A DNA stretch of 45,335 nucleotides from an uncultured Solirubrobacterales bacterium (GCA_903821395.1 CAIJLJ010000043.1:1-45335), one strand, 5' to 3'. Positions 6,672-16,447 are shown, counted from the first letter of the stretch. Program-made: numbers and translations. The notes: generated by a model from the sequence alone, not told the origin.

Positions 6672-9046
6672 TCTCGGGCCTCCTCGGCCGCGCGCGCGTT
6701 GGCGACAAAGGATGGGGACGCCTCAAGCTCGCGGCGCTGCGGCGGTTCAGGCAGCAGTGAGAGCTTTTCTTGGTCGAGCGACGCCAGTTCGAGTTCCTCG
6801 AGAACGCGAATGATGAGCGCCATCTGCGCGGGCGACCGGCGCTCGTCACCACTCCGGAGTTGGTCGAGCAGTGGCTGATCGGGGACATCGCGCAGGGCCC
6901 GGTATACATCGGCCAGTGAACTACGCAAATCCGCATTTCGATCAATTTCATCGAGTGAGAAGCGTAGCTCAGCTGGCCCCCAGAGCTGGTGAGCGAAGCT
7001 TCCTTGCTGGCCAGCGACGAGCAGCCGTTCAGCGTCTGCAGATGGCGGCGGGTCAAGCGCCACTAAATGCGTGAAGTGGTTAGCTAGCGACGGATCGGCC
7101 AAGAGAAGATCCCACGAACAGAGCGAAAAGCCGCCGATTCGGCCGCTCAGTTGGGCCAGCCTGCGCTGCTCCGAGATGCTCACCACGAGAACGCTCTCAC
7201 CGCTCGCCGATAGCGCACCGATTACGCCAGCTACGCCTGCCCCTCGGCGATCCAGAAGCTCGCGCTGTGTTGGCTCGTCGACGGCAGCTACTGCCAGCTC
7301 AGTGGCAGCGAGCAGTGCGAACGTGGCTGCCAGGTCATCGGCAGGCCGGCCGACAAGCTCAATCGGCTGGCTAGGCAGAGTCGTCTGCGAAATAACGAAG
7401 CGGAGTTCCTCTGCCCCGCGCCAGCGGTTGACCTCCAGCGAGCCAACGACGTCTAGGGCCGTGTCGGCGCCTTCTGGCAGCCGACTTAACCCGAAGGCGA
7501 CCGCGCCCACACGGAGGCCGGCGCTGTTGACTGTGCAGCGCAGGTGCTTGCCGTCACCCATCGTGCGCGCGCCATCAAGCCTTGCCCCTGGGATCAAAAG
7601 CTGCGGCTTCGGATTACCGATCCCAAACGGCCCGAGCTGCGCGAGCTGCTCGGCGAGCTCCATGCTCAGCCCGTCTCCGCCGACGACCGCGTCGGCGTGC
7701 GCGATGGCGCTATCCGGCCGGTCTGCGAATGCTGCTGCGCAGTACTGCTCGAAGTGCTCTGCGAATTGGCTGACAACGTCGGCCTCAACGGTGCAACCCG
7801 CGGCAGCCCTGTGGCCACCAAAGCGGAGCAGGTCGTCGGAGCAGGCCTCAAGCGCGGCGAGTAGGTCAAACCCTGGCACCGAACGGCCGGACCCACTCCC
7901 CTCGGCCCCGTCGAGCGCGACGACCACCACCGGCCGCTGGTGCGTCTCAGCCAGCCGCGAAGCAACGATCCCAATGACGCCGGGGTGCCAATCCTGCGAG
8001 GCCAACACATAACCATCGCGCGGCCCTAGCGCCGTCACCTGCGCCTCGGCTTCGTAGCGGATCCGCGACTCTACGAGCTTGCGCTCGGCGTTTGCGTGAT
8101 CGAGCTCTGCGGCGATCGCATCGGCCCGCGCGGGATCATCAGTAAGGAGAAGCTCAACCCCACTGTCGGCGCGCTGCATTCGCCCGGCAGCGTTGATCCG
8201 CGGTGCAAGTCGAAAGCCGATTGTCTTTTCGTCAATCTCCGCTGGATCAACGGTGGCAACACGCATCAATGCCCGCAGCCCCGGTCGCTTAGTGCGCGCT
8301 AGCGCAACAAGTCCTTCGCGAACTAGGCGTCGGTTTTCGCGGATCAGCGGCACACAGTCGGCGACTGTCGCGAGGGCGACAAGGTCTAGATCCTCGTCGC
8401 TCTGATCAGAATCAGCGCCGCTCGCCTCTCGCAGCGCCTGTGCGAACTTGTAGGCGACCCCAGTAGCGCAGAGCTCGGGGTCTGGGTAGCCACTCACGAG
8501 CGGATGAACGATAGGTGCGTCAGGCAGAGCCCCGTCGGCGCGCGGGCGGTGATGGTCGGTCACGATTACGTCAAGCCCGAGCTCGCGCGCGCGCGACACC
8601 TCCTCAACCGCCGTGATGGCGCAGTCAACAGTGATCAGTAACTGCGCTCCGCTCGCGGCAAGGCGCTCAACAGTTGCCATGCCGAGGCCGTAGCCGTCCT
8701 CGCGTCGGCCAGGGATGAACCATTCAACGTTCGCACCGAGCTGCCTCAATGCGCGGACCAAGATCACCGTCGAACAGACCCCGTCGACGTCGTAATCGCC
8801 GTGGATCACGATCGACGACTGTTCGGCAACATGCCGCAGCGCGAGTTCAACGGCCTGATCAATGCCAGCAAACTCACTTGGTTCGTGGCGTTCGTCGGCA
8901 GCGAGAAAGCGGGCGGCCGCCTTGGGTTCGCCGAGCCCTCGCCGAACCAGCATCTGCGCAACTGCCGGATCGAGGCCGAGCTCGTCGGCGAGCGCCAAAA
9001 CCTCGCCAAACGGCGCTGGAGCTAGATCGATCGGAGCCTGTTCCAC
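6638..9046 (-). CDS. recJ: Single-stranded-DNA-specific exonuclease RecJ, long form
   Basis: An 802-residue DHH-family nuclease. Motif I is DYDVDG (84-89), motif III is the TVDCAI stretch near 139-144, and the DHH triad is at 164-166. A DHHA1-type domain with a GGHRAAAG motif and the OB fold follow. RecJ degrades single-stranded DNA 5'-3' in recombination and mismatch repair. The protein is about 220 residues longer than the E. coli enzyme; the extra C-terminal region (about 580-802) has no motif I recognise. Motif III has Ala where Gly is usual. The upstream membrane-protein gene ends 39 bases before this start, so it probably belongs to the secDF operon. Confidence 0.93.
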   Translation of the reverse strand: MEQAPIDLAPAPFGEVLALADELGLDPAVAQMLVRRGLGEPKAAARFLAADERHEPSEFAGIDQAVELALRHVAEQSSIVIHGDYDVDGVCSTVILVRALRQLGANVEWFIPGRREDGYGLGMATVERLAASGAQLLITVDCAITAVEEVSRARELGLDVIVTDHHRPRADGALPDAPIVHPLVSGYPDPELCATGVAYKFAQALREASGADSDQSDEDLDLVALATVADCVPLIRENRRLVREGLVALARTKRPGLRALMRVATVDPAEIDEKTIGFRLAPRINAAGRMQRADSGVELLLTDDPARADAIAAELDHANAERKLVESRIRYEAEAQVTALGPRDGYVLASQDWHPGVIGIVASRLAETHQRPVVVVALDGAEGSGSGRSVPGFDLLAALEACSDDLLRFGGHRAAAGCTVEADVVSQFAEHFEQYCAAAFADRPDSAIAHADAVVGGDGLSMELAEQLAQLGPFGIGNPKPQLLIPGARLDGARTMGDGKHLRCTVNSAGLRVGAVAFGLSRLPEGADTALDVVGSLEVNRWRGAEELRFVISQTTLPSQPIELVGRPADDLAATFALLAATELAVAAVDEPTQRELLDRRGAGVAGVIGALSASGESVLVVSISEQRRLAQLSGRIGGFSLCSWDLLLADPSLANHFTHLVALDPPPSADAERLLVAGQQGSFAHQLWGPAELRFSLDEIDRNADLRSSLADVYRALRDVPDQPLLDQLRSGDERRSPAQMALIIRVLEELELASLDQEKLSLLPEPPQRRELEASPSFVANARAAEEAREWLSPIASLAA

Positions 9047-9085
9047 TATTTGACAGTAGGCCGATCGGCCGACAGAACCAGCCCG

Positions 9086-9358
9086 CTAAAGATGGAGCGC
9101 CGGATTGCCGCGCCGCACACCGATCGCATAGGCAGCCGCGAGGCCAAGTAGCGCGCCAGGAATCGCCTCAACCGCGTTCATCACGGTGATCGTGCCGTTA
9201 CCCGGAATGCTGAAGCCGCTGAAGAGCAGGCCGATGATGACAGCGCCGATGATCGCGCAAACCAAGCTGCCGACGATTCCACCCCAGAAGCGATCCGGAA
9301 TGAAGATCGCGAAGTGCCAGATCGCTAGCCCCATCATTACCCAAGCCAAAGCAGCCAT
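9086..9358 (-). CDS. Small GlsB/YeaQ/YmgE-type membrane protein
   Basis: A 90-residue, very hydrophobic protein with three predicted membrane helices and glycine-rich turns (GGIVGSLVCAIIGAVIIGLL), matching the GlsB/YeaQ/YmgE (transglycosylase-associated) family. Its biochemical function is unknown; family members are often stress-induced. The ATG shares its first base with the last base of the secDF stop codon, in the arrangement TAATG, so translation is likely coupled to secDF. Confidence 0.8.
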   Translation of the reverse strand: MAALAWVMMGLAIWHFAIFIPDRFWGGIVGSLVCAIIGAVIIGLLFSGFSIPGNGTITVMNAVEAIPGALLGLAAAYAIGVRRGNPALHL

Positions 9359-12270
9359 TAGCGCCTCCCGTGCTTCTTGTTGCGTCGACGTTTCGAACCG
9401 GTCGGCTTGGCCGGTTCATCCTTGAGCACGAGATCTTCCGGCAGCGCGTCAGCGCCGCTACTCGCGGCTGGCGGAGCAGCCGCCGGGGTTTCGGGTGATT
9501 CGTCTATCGGCGGCGCGTCTGTGGCGACCGCCCCGGCCTGTTCGTCACCGTGGAGGTCACGGACCATCTCATCAAACTCGGTTGCGCTTACGGTGCGCTC
9601 GGGATCCTCAGGTTCGGTCAGGCGCCCGCGTGAACGCTTCTTTTCGCTGATCTCCACCTCGGTCTCTGCGCCGCCGGCTGCCGTCGCGTACGGCGGGACG
9701 ACCCCACCATTGGCAGCCGCGATCCGCGCACGGCGCGAGCGCCACACGCCCTCGCCTTCCTTCCAGTGCATCAGTACCGGCGTAGCGATGAAGATCGACG
9801 AGTAGGTGCCTGAGACGACGCCCACAACCAGCGCGAGCGCGAAGTCGGCGAGCGTTTCGCCACCAAAGAACAGCAGCGCGAGGATTGGCAGCAGGGTGCA
9901 GAACGAGGTCGCAAGCGAGCGCATCAAAACTTCGCTCATCGAGCGATTCAGAATCTGTGAGAACGCGGCTCGCGGCATCCGCGGCACGTTTTCGCGCACG
10001 CGGTCGAAAACGATGATCGTGTCGTATAGCGAATAACCCAGAATCGTCAAAAGCGCGGCGACGGTCGCCGTTGTCACCTCCAACCCGAGCAAGGCGTAGA
10101 TCCCCGCGGTTATCAGCAGGTCATGCATCAGCGCGACGAGTACTGGAACCGCGTAGCGCCATTCGAAGCGCAGTGCGATATATGCGCTGATCACAATCAG
10201 CGACGCGATGATCGCGATGATTGCGCTGTCGGCCACCGTTTTACCGAAGGTCGGCCCAATCGTCTCAAAGCTGTACGTCCCATTACCAAATTGCTTGTTC
10301 AGCGTCCGCTCGATCGACGCTCGCTCGCCCGCCGCGACGGTGTCGGTTGAGATCTGGAACGCCTGCTGCCCCTTGAACTCATTGCCGGTCAAGCGCTGGA
10401 TCTTCGCCTTGCTGAGGCCGAGCGGCGCGATCGCATCGCGGACCTGCTGCTCGCTGGCCTGCGTCGGTAGCTCGGCGACTAGCCGCGTCCCGGAGGTGAA
10501 ATCGATCCCGAGGTTGAGACCGTTTACGCCGACCGCGAGCGCGCCAACCAAGAGAATCAAACCGGAGAGCGAGAAGAACCACTTCGACGCGCCCATGAAG
10601 TCCCAACGGAAGCGCTGCCGGTTTGAGTGCGTTCCGAGCATCGCCGGGCTGGAGACGGTCTTCGAGCGCGCGAGCGTGCCCAGGACTGCCTGCGTCAGGA
10701 GAATCGCGGTAAGGAACGAGACGATTGTTCCCACACCGAGCGTAAATGCGAAGCCCTTGACGCCTGCCGTCGCGAGCATGAAAAGAATGAACGCGACCAT
10801 GAACGTGACGACGTTGGCGTCGATGATCGCCGAGAGGCCTTTGCGGTAGCCCTGGCTGATTGCGATCGGAATTGAGCGGCCTAGGCGGACCTCCTCCTTG
10901 ACTCGCTCGAAGATCACGATATTGGCGTCGGCCGCCACCCCGATCGTTAGGATCAGCCCGGCAATTCCGGGCAGCGTCATCGTGATCGGGATCAGCTTGA
11001 CGATCGCGAACAGGAATACCGCGTAAACGCCGAGAGCGCCGATCGCAATTAGACCGAGCAGTCGGTAGATGATCAGCAGGAAGAGCGAGACGAGCGCGAG
11101 CCCGATAAGCCCAGCGATGATTCCTTGGTTGAGCGCTTGCTTGCCGAGCGACGCCGAGACTGAAGACGCAGAGATTAGATCCAGCCTGATTGGCAGCGCA
11201 CCGGTCTTCAGCAGGTTCGCTAGATCCTGAGCCGTTTGGACCGTGAAGCCGCCGGAAATTTCGGAGCCGTTGGTCGCGTCAATGCCGTCTGGGTTCTGCT
11301 GGAAGTCGATGTACGGGGCGGAGATCAGCTTGCCGTCGAGCACGATCGCGAAGTGCTGAAAGGCGCTACGCGCGTCGCCACCGAAGAAACTGTTCTGGCC
11401 GCGCTGCGCGATCTGCCGCGTGACTTTCTGCCAGATCGCTTGGCCCTTGTCGGTGAAGTTGAAGTTGACGGTTGGCGCGCCATTGCCGCCGCCCCCGTTG
11501 GCAAAGCTTTGCTTAGGGTCTGTGATGTCGGTGCCGCCGAGAGCCGGGTTGTCGCGCAGCACGTAGTACTGATCGGGCCCCTTGCCTTTCGCCTTACCCT
11601 CGGCCTGCACAATGATCGTGCCCTGATTGACGTGCACCACAGAGGTATCGGGACCCTGCGTCAGTTTGTTGTTCGTTATCTCGGAGGTCAGGTCAGCCTT
11701 CGTCTGCTGAGGGCCAGCAAGAACGGTCTTCGTCTTGTTGTTGACTAGGTAGTAGGCGCCGGTCGTCGTCTCCTTGCCGGTGTTCGTCGCAGGGCAAGTC
11801 GAAGCGCGCTCAACAGCCTGGTACTGCGTAATAGCTGCTGCCCCGCTGCCGGCTGAGGCGCCCCCGGTGACGGCCTGATTTGACGGGTTCGGCTTGCAGT
11901 TCGGGCCGAGAACGTTCGTTTCCCAGTCGTAGAAGTAGAGCTGCGCGGTCTTGCCAACCTGCGCGGCCGCCTGGTCAGCGTTGGTGACGTTCGGCAACGA
12001 GACGTCAATCTGATCGGCTCCGGTGCGCTGAATCTCAGGCTCAGCGACGCCGAGCGTGTCGATGCGCTGGCGCATGATCTCGATCGTGCGATCGACCGAA
12101 TCGCTGGTGACTTGAGACTGTTTTGTTGGCTTCGCTTGGTAGACGAGCGAGACGCCGCCCTTGAGGTCTAGGCCGAGCACAGTCGGCTTCGTCGCGATGA
12201 CCAAGCCTGAAACAACCAACAGGCCAGCCACGAAAAGAAGTATGAGTAGGTTGCGGCGGCGATCGGTCAT
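9358..12270 (-). CDS. secDF: Protein translocase subunits SecD and SecF fused in one chain
   Basis: A 970-residue export motor protein. The SecD half begins with a membrane helix and the LGLDLKGGVSLVYQ motif, has a long periplasmic P1 region with low-complexity inserts (about 110-330), and then five further helices containing VAADANIVIFERVKEE. The SecF half starts near residue 560 (FRWDFMGASKW) and contains NLGIDFTSGTRL and GYSLYDTIIVFDRVRE. A disordered charged tail of about 120 residues ends in KRRRNKKHGRR. SecDF uses the proton gradient to finish Sec-dependent translocation. Actinobacteria usually have separate secD and secF with yajC before them; here the two are fused, and a zinc-ribbon/PAS gene sits where yajC would be expected. 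Confidence 0.95.
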   Translation of the reverse strand: MTDRRRNLLILLFVAGLLVVSGLVIATKPTVLGLDLKGGVSLVYQAKPTKQSQVTSDSVDRTIEIMRQRIDTLGVAEPEIQRTGADQIDVSLPNVTNADQAAAQVGKTAQLYFYDWETNVLGPNCKPNPSNQAVTGGASAGSGAAAITQYQAVERASTCPATNTGKETTTGAYYLVNNKTKTVLAGPQQTKADLTSEITNNKLTQGPDTSVVHVNQGTIIVQAEGKAKGKGPDQYYVLRDNPALGGTDITDPKQSFANGGGGNGAPTVNFNFTDKGQAIWQKVTRQIAQRGQNSFFGGDARSAFQHFAIVLDGKLISAPYIDFQQNPDGIDATNGSEISGGFTVQTAQDLANLLKTGALPIRLDLISASSVSASLGKQALNQGIIAGLIGLALVSLFLLIIYRLLGLIAIGALGVYAVFLFAIVKLIPITMTLPGIAGLILTIGVAADANIVIFERVKEEVRLGRSIPIAISQGYRKGLSAIIDANVVTFMVAFILFMLATAGVKGFAFTLGVGTIVSFLTAILLTQAVLGTLARSKTVSSPAMLGTHSNRQRFRWDFMGASKWFFSLSGLILLVGALAVGVNGLNLGIDFTSGTRLVAELPTQASEQQVRDAIAPLGLSKAKIQRLTGNEFKGQQAFQISTDTVAAGERASIERTLNKQFGNGTYSFETIGPTFGKTVADSAIIAIIASLIVISAYIALRFEWRYAVPVLVALMHDLLITAGIYALLGLEVTTATVAALLTILGYSLYDTIIVFDRVRENVPRMPRAAFSQILNRSMSEVLMRSLATSFCTLLPILALLFFGGETLADFALALVVGVVSGTYSSIFIATPVLMHWKEGEGVWRSRRARIAAANGGVVPPYATAAGGAETEVEISEKKRSRGRLTEPEDPERTVSATEFDEMVRDLHGDEQAGAVATDAPPIDESPETPAAAPPAASSGADALPEDLVLKDEPAKPTGSKRRRNKKHGRR

Positions 12271-12282
12271 CGGATAGGGAGA

Positions 12283-12732
12283 CTACTTTGCGGGGGTCAG
12301 GACTAGCAGCAGCCCGCCATCATCGTCGTATGCGGGGAAGAGGTCGGCGCTGGCCTTAGCCGGCAGATCGCCCTCAGCGTGGACCTCGACAGGCTGGTCT
12401 AGCGAACGCACTCCCCACTCCAGCACCGTTGCGACTGGATCGCCGTCCTTGTCAAAGCGAAGGCCGAGCACATCGCCGACAGAGCGACCGATGACGCGCT
12501 CGTCATCGAGACCGGTTAGCTCAAACGCACCGCGGCCGCAAGCGATCACGCGGGCGTCGTTGTCGCAGACGAAGAACGCAGCATCGGGCGCCGGGAAATA
12601 ATCGTCGAGTAGTTCGAAGATAAAGCCAAAGCCGCACTCACGACATCCCTTCGGCTCGGCGCGGAAGCCGTTTCCGGCGTCAACTGAAAGCGAGCGGTTG
12701 CCGCATTGCGGGCAGATGAAATGGTGAGCCAT
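12283..12732 (-). CDS. Zinc-ribbon plus PAS-domain protein
   Basis: A 149-residue soluble protein with a CPxC...CxxC zinc ribbon at the N-terminus (C7, C10, C30, C33). A single PAS domain fills the rest (about 40-149), including a DNDARVIACGRGAFELTGLDDERVIG stretch whose spacing matches PAS helices. No kinase, cyclase or HTH domain follows, so it may sense redox state, metal or a small ligand and pass the signal through a partner. It lies 12 bases before secDF and 61 bases after ruvB in the same direction. I do not know a named family; the two domain assignments are from motif and pattern. Confidence 0.75.
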   Translation of the reverse strand: MAHHFICPQCGNRSLSVDAGNGFRAEPKGCRECGFGFIFELLDDYFPAPDAAFFVCDNDARVIACGRGAFELTGLDDERVIGRSVGDVLGLRFDKDGDPVATVLEWGVRSLDQPVEVHAEGDLPAKASADLFPAYDDDGGLLLVLTPAK

Positions 12733-12793
12733 TAGAGCGACCTAGGGTACGCGTCCGTCAGCGACACTGCGCCGCGCCCGTAGCTAACTCGAT

Positions 12794-13825
12794 TTAGAAA
12801 AGGCTCGCGTCGCGCGGAGGCTCTAGCCCGAGGTGCTCATAGGCGCGAATTGTTGCGGTGCGACCTCGGGCGGTCCGGCTGATCAACCCACACTGAACGA
12901 GGTACGGCTCATAGACCTCCTCGATTGTGTCGGACTCTTCACCGACGGCAATCGAAAGCGTCGAGAGGCCCACCGGCCTGCCCGAGTAGGTCGTGCAGAG
13001 AACGGTCAGGATTTCGCGATCAAGGCGGTCGCAGCCGAGTTCGTCAACCTCGAGCAACTCGAGCGCACTATTAGCCGCGTCGGCGGTAACCGTGCCGGTG
13101 CCTCGAACCTCAGCCCAGTCGCGGACGCGCCGTAGGAGACGGTTGGCCACACGAGGAGTGCCGCGGCTACGACTCGCAATCGCCAAGGCGCCATCGTCAT
13201 CAAGCGAAACCTCGAGAATTGCCGCCGAGCGCCGGACTATCGAAGCCAACTCATCGGGACCGTAGTTTTCCAGCCGGTATTGAATCCCGAAGCGATCCCT
13301 CAGCGGCGTTGATAGGAGCCCCGCGCGCGTGGTTGCGCCGATCAACGTGAACGACGGCAGGTCGAGCGTGACGACGCGCGCGCCAGCTCCTTGGCCGATT
13401 GTGATCGGCAGGCGACGGTCCTCCATCGCGGGGTAGAAGGTCTCTTCGAGCGCGCGGCTGAGCCTGTGAATCTCGTCGACAAAGAAGACCGAGCCCGGCT
13501 CCAGCGCTGTCAGTAGCGCAGCGATGTCGCCCTTGCGTTCTAGTGCTGGGCCGGCTGTTTGCACGAATGGAACACCGAGTTCGGTGGCGATTATTTGAGC
13601 GAGCGAAGTCTTGCCAAGCCCCGGCGGTCCAGCAAGCAAAACGTGGTCGAGCGGCTCTTCGCGGCCGGCTGCAGCCTCGAGCGAAACTGCGAGCTGATCG
13701 CATACGGCCTGTTGGCCAATGAAATCCTCAAGTGTCTGGGGCCGGAGCGAACGATCCAGCTCGTCCTCCTGAGCGAGGGCTCCCGGCGTCATGATCGGAG
13801 CGTCCTCCGGGAAGTCGTCGCTCAT
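12794..13825 (-). CDS. ruvB: Holliday junction branch migration ATPase RuvB
   Basis: A 343-residue AAA+ protein with all expected elements: Walker [12 protein letters not shown] near residue 66, Walker [11 protein letters not shown], sensor GATTRAG, the arginine-finger region STPLRDRFG, and a C-terminal winged helix ([12 protein letters not shown]...[10 protein letters not shown]). RuvB hexamers pump DNA through the RuvA-bound Holliday junction. The start overlaps the ruvA stop by 4 bases (ATGA type). Confidence 0.97.
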   Translation of the reverse strand: MSDDFPEDAPIMTPGALAQEDELDRSLRPQTLEDFIGQQAVCDQLAVSLEAAAGREEPLDHVLLAGPPGLGKTSLAQIIATELGVPFVQTAGPALERKGDIAALLTALEPGSVFFVDEIHRLSRALEETFYPAMEDRRLPITIGQGAGARVVTLDLPSFTLIGATTRAGLLSTPLRDRFGIQYRLENYGPDELASIVRRSAAILEVSLDDDGALAIASRSRGTPRVANRLLRRVRDWAEVRGTGTVTADAANSALELLEVDELGCDRLDREILTVLCTTYSGRPVGLSTLSIAVGEESDTIEEVYEPYLVQCGLISRTARGRTATIRAYEHLGLEPPRDASLF

Positions 13826-14406
13826 TTACGAGCTGCCTTCAGCGCGCTTTGGAGCAGATCTTCGGCGCTCTCTCCTTCGGCCCCGCCAACGAATTCGTCG
13901 GCCTCCTGCATCGTGAACCCGAGCTCGACGAGACCATCGCGTGCGATTCGCCGCGGATCGTCGCCCCGAGTGACGGTGATCTCGCCTCCATCGCCGCCGA
14001 GCCCGACCACCTTCTCGCGCAGTTCGACGAGGATCCGCTCAGCCGTCCTCTTGCCGATGCCGGGAACTGCCTGGAGCCGTGCAACGTCACCGCTAGCCAG
14101 TGCGCTCGCCAGCTCTCGTGGCGGGCCGCCGCTGAGCAGAGCTAATGCCACCTTCGGCCCAACGCCCTGAACGCCGAGGAGCATGAGAAATAGATCGCGT
14201 TCTTCCTCCGACGCGAAGCCGAAGAGAGCGATTGAATCGTCGCGGGAGACGAGGTGGCAGTGGAGTGAGACTGGCTCTCCCACCGCGGGGACATGGGAAA
14301 GCGTCTCGGCCGAAACCGCGAGGTGGTAGCCGACACCGCCGCTGGTCTGGACAACGACGTAGTCATCGCGGCGGCTGACGACATCGCCGTTTACGTAGGC
14401 GATCAT
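13822..14406 (-). CDS. ruvA: Holliday junction DNA-binding protein RuvA
   Basis: A 194-residue protein with an N-terminal OB fold ([19 protein letters not shown]), two helix-hairpin-helix motifs ([16 protein letters not shown] and [15 protein letters not shown]), and a C-terminal three-helix domain that contacts RuvB. The length is normal. It overlaps both ruvC and ruvB by 4 bases, so the three genes are a tight operon. Confidence 0.97.
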   Translation of the reverse strand: MIAYVNGDVVSRRDDYVVVQTSGGVGYHLAVSAETLSHVPAVGEPVSLHCHLVSRDDSIALFGFASEEERDLFLMLLGVQGVGPKVALALLSGGPPRELASALASGDVARLQAVPGIGKRTAERILVELREKVVGLGGDGGEITVTRGDDPRRIARDGLVELGFTMQEADEFVGGAEGESAEDLLQSALKAARK

Positions 14407-14921
14407 GCGACGCGCGAAGCTGGAACTTGAGCGCGCAGCGTTGCGCTGCGCAGCGGAGCGTGATTCGCGTGGCAGATCGCGACTGCCAGCGCGTCGGCGG
14501 CATGGTCTGGAGTTGGCGGTTCGGGAAGCGCGAGCAGACTCTGCACCATCTTCGTCACCTGTTCCTTCGGTGCCCGGCCGCTGCCACAGACGGCACTCTT
14601 GACCTGCTGCGGTGTGTAGTCCTCACATGCGATCGAGCGGCGCCCGGCAGCCATCAGCACGACGCCCCGGGCTTGGCCGACAGCAAACGCTGAGCGAACG
14701 TTCTGACCGAAGTAGATCGCCTCGAGGGCAAGCGCATCTGGATTGTGACGGTCGAGGAGCTCTTCGATCTGAGCAAAAAGATCAGCGAGGCGATGCTCAG
14801 GTGACCGTTCGGCGCGGGTGCGCATCACGCCACCGTCGAGAGCGACGAGCCGCCCGGCTCGTCTACGCACAACTCCGAAGCCGGTATTGGCGATACCGGG
14901 ATCGATTCCAACGACAATCAT
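14403..14921 (-). CDS. ruvC: Holliday junction resolvase RuvC
   Basis: A 172-residue RNase H-fold nuclease. Acidic catalytic residues are seen in VVGIDPGIANTGFG (D7), in ALEAIYF, and in the C-terminal DHAADALAVAICH. RuvC cuts Holliday junctions symmetrically after RuvAB branch migration. A GGGAG sequence lies directly against the ATG, too close for a normal ribosome-binding site. A TetR regulator gene ends 51 bases upstream. Confidence 0.97.
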   Translation of the reverse strand: MIVVGIDPGIANTGFGVVRRRAGRLVALDGGVMRTRAERSPEHRLADLFAQIEELLDRHNPDALALEAIYFGQNVRSAFAVGQARGVVLMAAGRRSIACEDYTPQQVKSAVCGSGRAPKEQVTKMVQSLLALPEPPTPDHAADALAVAICHANHAPLRSATLRAQVPASRVA

Positions 14922-14972
14922 CTCCCGTGATTCTGCGCCCTCCGCCGGATGCCTCCCCGCGCGCGGCGGCAG

Positions 14973-15650
14973 TTACGGCTTGTCAGCAGCAGCGGCGGCG
15001 CGTGCGCTTCCGAGCGACTCGCCCGCAGCGACGCGGTCGAGACCAAGCCAACAAAACTCCATGACTCGATCAACAACGGCGGCCCGCGGCACGGTGTCGT
15101 GGTCGTACCACCAGTGCGCGACCGCCTGCGTCGCTCCAGCTAGGAGCTGTGCGTGCAGCTCGAGGTAGAGAGCGCCGTCACTTTGATCGGTCTTGTCGTG
15201 CTCGACGCGGTCCGGGTCGGACGCCATTAGTGCAGCGATCACTCCCACCGCCTGAGACTGCACCGCGGCGAGCGATTCAACGATGTCGGGGTCGGCTGCG
15301 TCGCGGAAGAGGACGCGCCAAGCATCGCGGTCTTCTTCAACGAAGGCGAGGAAAGCATCTACGCCGAGTCGCAGCCGCTCCTCGCCGGTCGCTCCGCTTT
15401 CGGCGCAGGCCTCAAGACGGGCAAAGATTGCGGTCGCGTGCCGGCCGAGGAGCTCGGCGTGAAGTTCGCGCTTCGATTCAAAGTGCTCATAAATCAGTGC
15501 CTTCGAGACGCCGGCCTCGCTGGCTATCTGCTCGAGCGAACAGCCGTCGTAGCCGGAGCGAGCAATTACAGATGCTGCAGCGTCGAGGATCTCATCGCGG
15601 CGCTGCGGAGCGGTCATGCGGCGTCGTGGTGTCTCGCTCATCGGGACCAT
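14973..15650 (-). CDS. TetR-family transcriptional regulator
   Basis: A 225-residue protein. The N-terminal helix-turn-helix (about residues 14-60; RRDEILDAAASVIARSGYDG, then SKALIYEHFESKRELHAELL) is typical of TetR repressors. The all-helical C-terminal ligand domain ends with a region (HWWYDHDTVPRAAVVDRVMEF) common in actinobacterial TetR proteins. The ligand is unknown. It sits between yebC and ruvC in the same direction, unusual for that cluster. The start may be the ATG at 15650 or at 15641; neither has a good ribosome-binding site. Confidence 0.9.
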   Translation of the reverse strand: MVPMSETPRRRMTAPQRRDEILDAAASVIARSGYDGCSLEQIASEAGVSKALIYEHFESKRELHAELLGRHATAIFARLEACAESGATGEERLRLGVDAFLAFVEEDRDAWRVLFRDAADPDIVESLAAVQSQAVGVIAALMASDPDRVEHDKTDQSDGALYLELHAQLLAGATQAVAHWWYDHDTVPRAAVVDRVMEFCWLGLDRVAAGESLGSARAAAAADKP

Positions 15651-15697
15651 TCTGACAACACTTCGCGAGCCACTACGAATTACGACCGTCGTTTGCG

Positions 15698-16447
15698 TTA
15701 GCCAGCGATCCGTTCGAGCACTTCGGCGTCGATGTCAAAGTTGGCGTGAATGTCCCCGACGTCGTCGTTCTCTTCCAGCGCGTCGATCATCTTCAGCAGC
15801 GTTGAAGCATCACTCTCGTCTACCTCGACTCGCACCGCTGGTCGTTGCACCAGCTCGGCGGACTGATATTCAATGCCCGCATCGTCGAGCGCGGAGCGAA
15901 CCGTTGACAGCGACGCTGCTGGAGTAATCACCTCATAGACGTCTTCATCGATTTCGATCTCCTCAGCGCCTGCGTCGATCGCGACCATCAGCTGCTCTTC
16001 GTCATGGATAGCGGCGTCAACGACGATCAATCCGCACTGCGAAAAGAGATACGCGACCGAACCGGGCTCACCCAGACTCCCGCCGAATTTGGTCAGTGTG
16101 TGGCGCACGTCGGCGCCGGTGCGGTTGCGATTCTCCGTTAGAGCCTCGATCAGCAGCGCCACCCCGCCCGGCCCGTAACCCTCGTAGACGACAGCCTCAT
16201 AGGCCTCAGCGTCAGCGCCTGCGCCAGTTCCGCGATCTATCGCTCGCTCGATGTTGTCCTTCGGCATCGAGGCGTCTTTCGCCTTCTGCACAGCGAGTGC
16301 GAGCGCCGGGTTGCCGTCGATCTCACCTCCGCCCTCTTTGGCGGCAACGGTTATCGCGCGTCCAAGCTTGGTGAAGAGTTTGCCGCGGCGAGCGTCGACA
16401 ATTGCTTTCTTGTGCTTGATCCCCGCCCATTTTGAATGGCCTGCCAT
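15698..16447 (-). CDS. yebC: YebC/PmpR-family protein (TACO1-like)
   Basis: A 249-residue protein with the family start MAGHSKWAGIKHKKAIVDARRGK and the motif PKDNIERAIDRG..GA, then YEGYGPGGVALLIEALTENRNRT. Family members were described as DNA-binding regulators; more recent work links them to helping ribosomes at polyproline stretches. yebC next to ruvCAB is a conserved arrangement. A short inverted repeat (ATTACC/GGTAAT, 46-51 and 60-65 of 16400) overlaps the start codon. Confidence 0.96.
   Translation of the reverse strand: MAGHSKWAGIKHKKAIVDARRGKLFTKLGRAITVAAKEGGGEIDGNPALALAVQKAKDASMPKDNIERAIDRGTGAGADAEAYEAVVYEGYGPGGVALLIEALTENRNRTGADVRHTLTKFGGSLGEPGSVAYLFSQCGLIVVDAAIHDEEQLMVAIDAGAEEIEIDEDVYEVITPAASLSTVRSALDDAGIEYQSAELVQRPAVRVEVDESDASTLLKMIDALEENDDVGDIHANFDIDAEVLERIAG

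Noticed and set aside
7071-8012. Long open frame of 313 codons on the plus strand inside recJ
   Set aside because: It is antisense to a strongly supported recJ; the translation is Ser/Arg/Ala-rich with no domain, as expected from GC-biased codons read on the other strand.
11236-11748. 170-codon plus-strand frame opposite secDF
   Set aside because: Antisense to the SecD periplasmic region; Val/Arg/Asp-rich composition mirrors the real frame.
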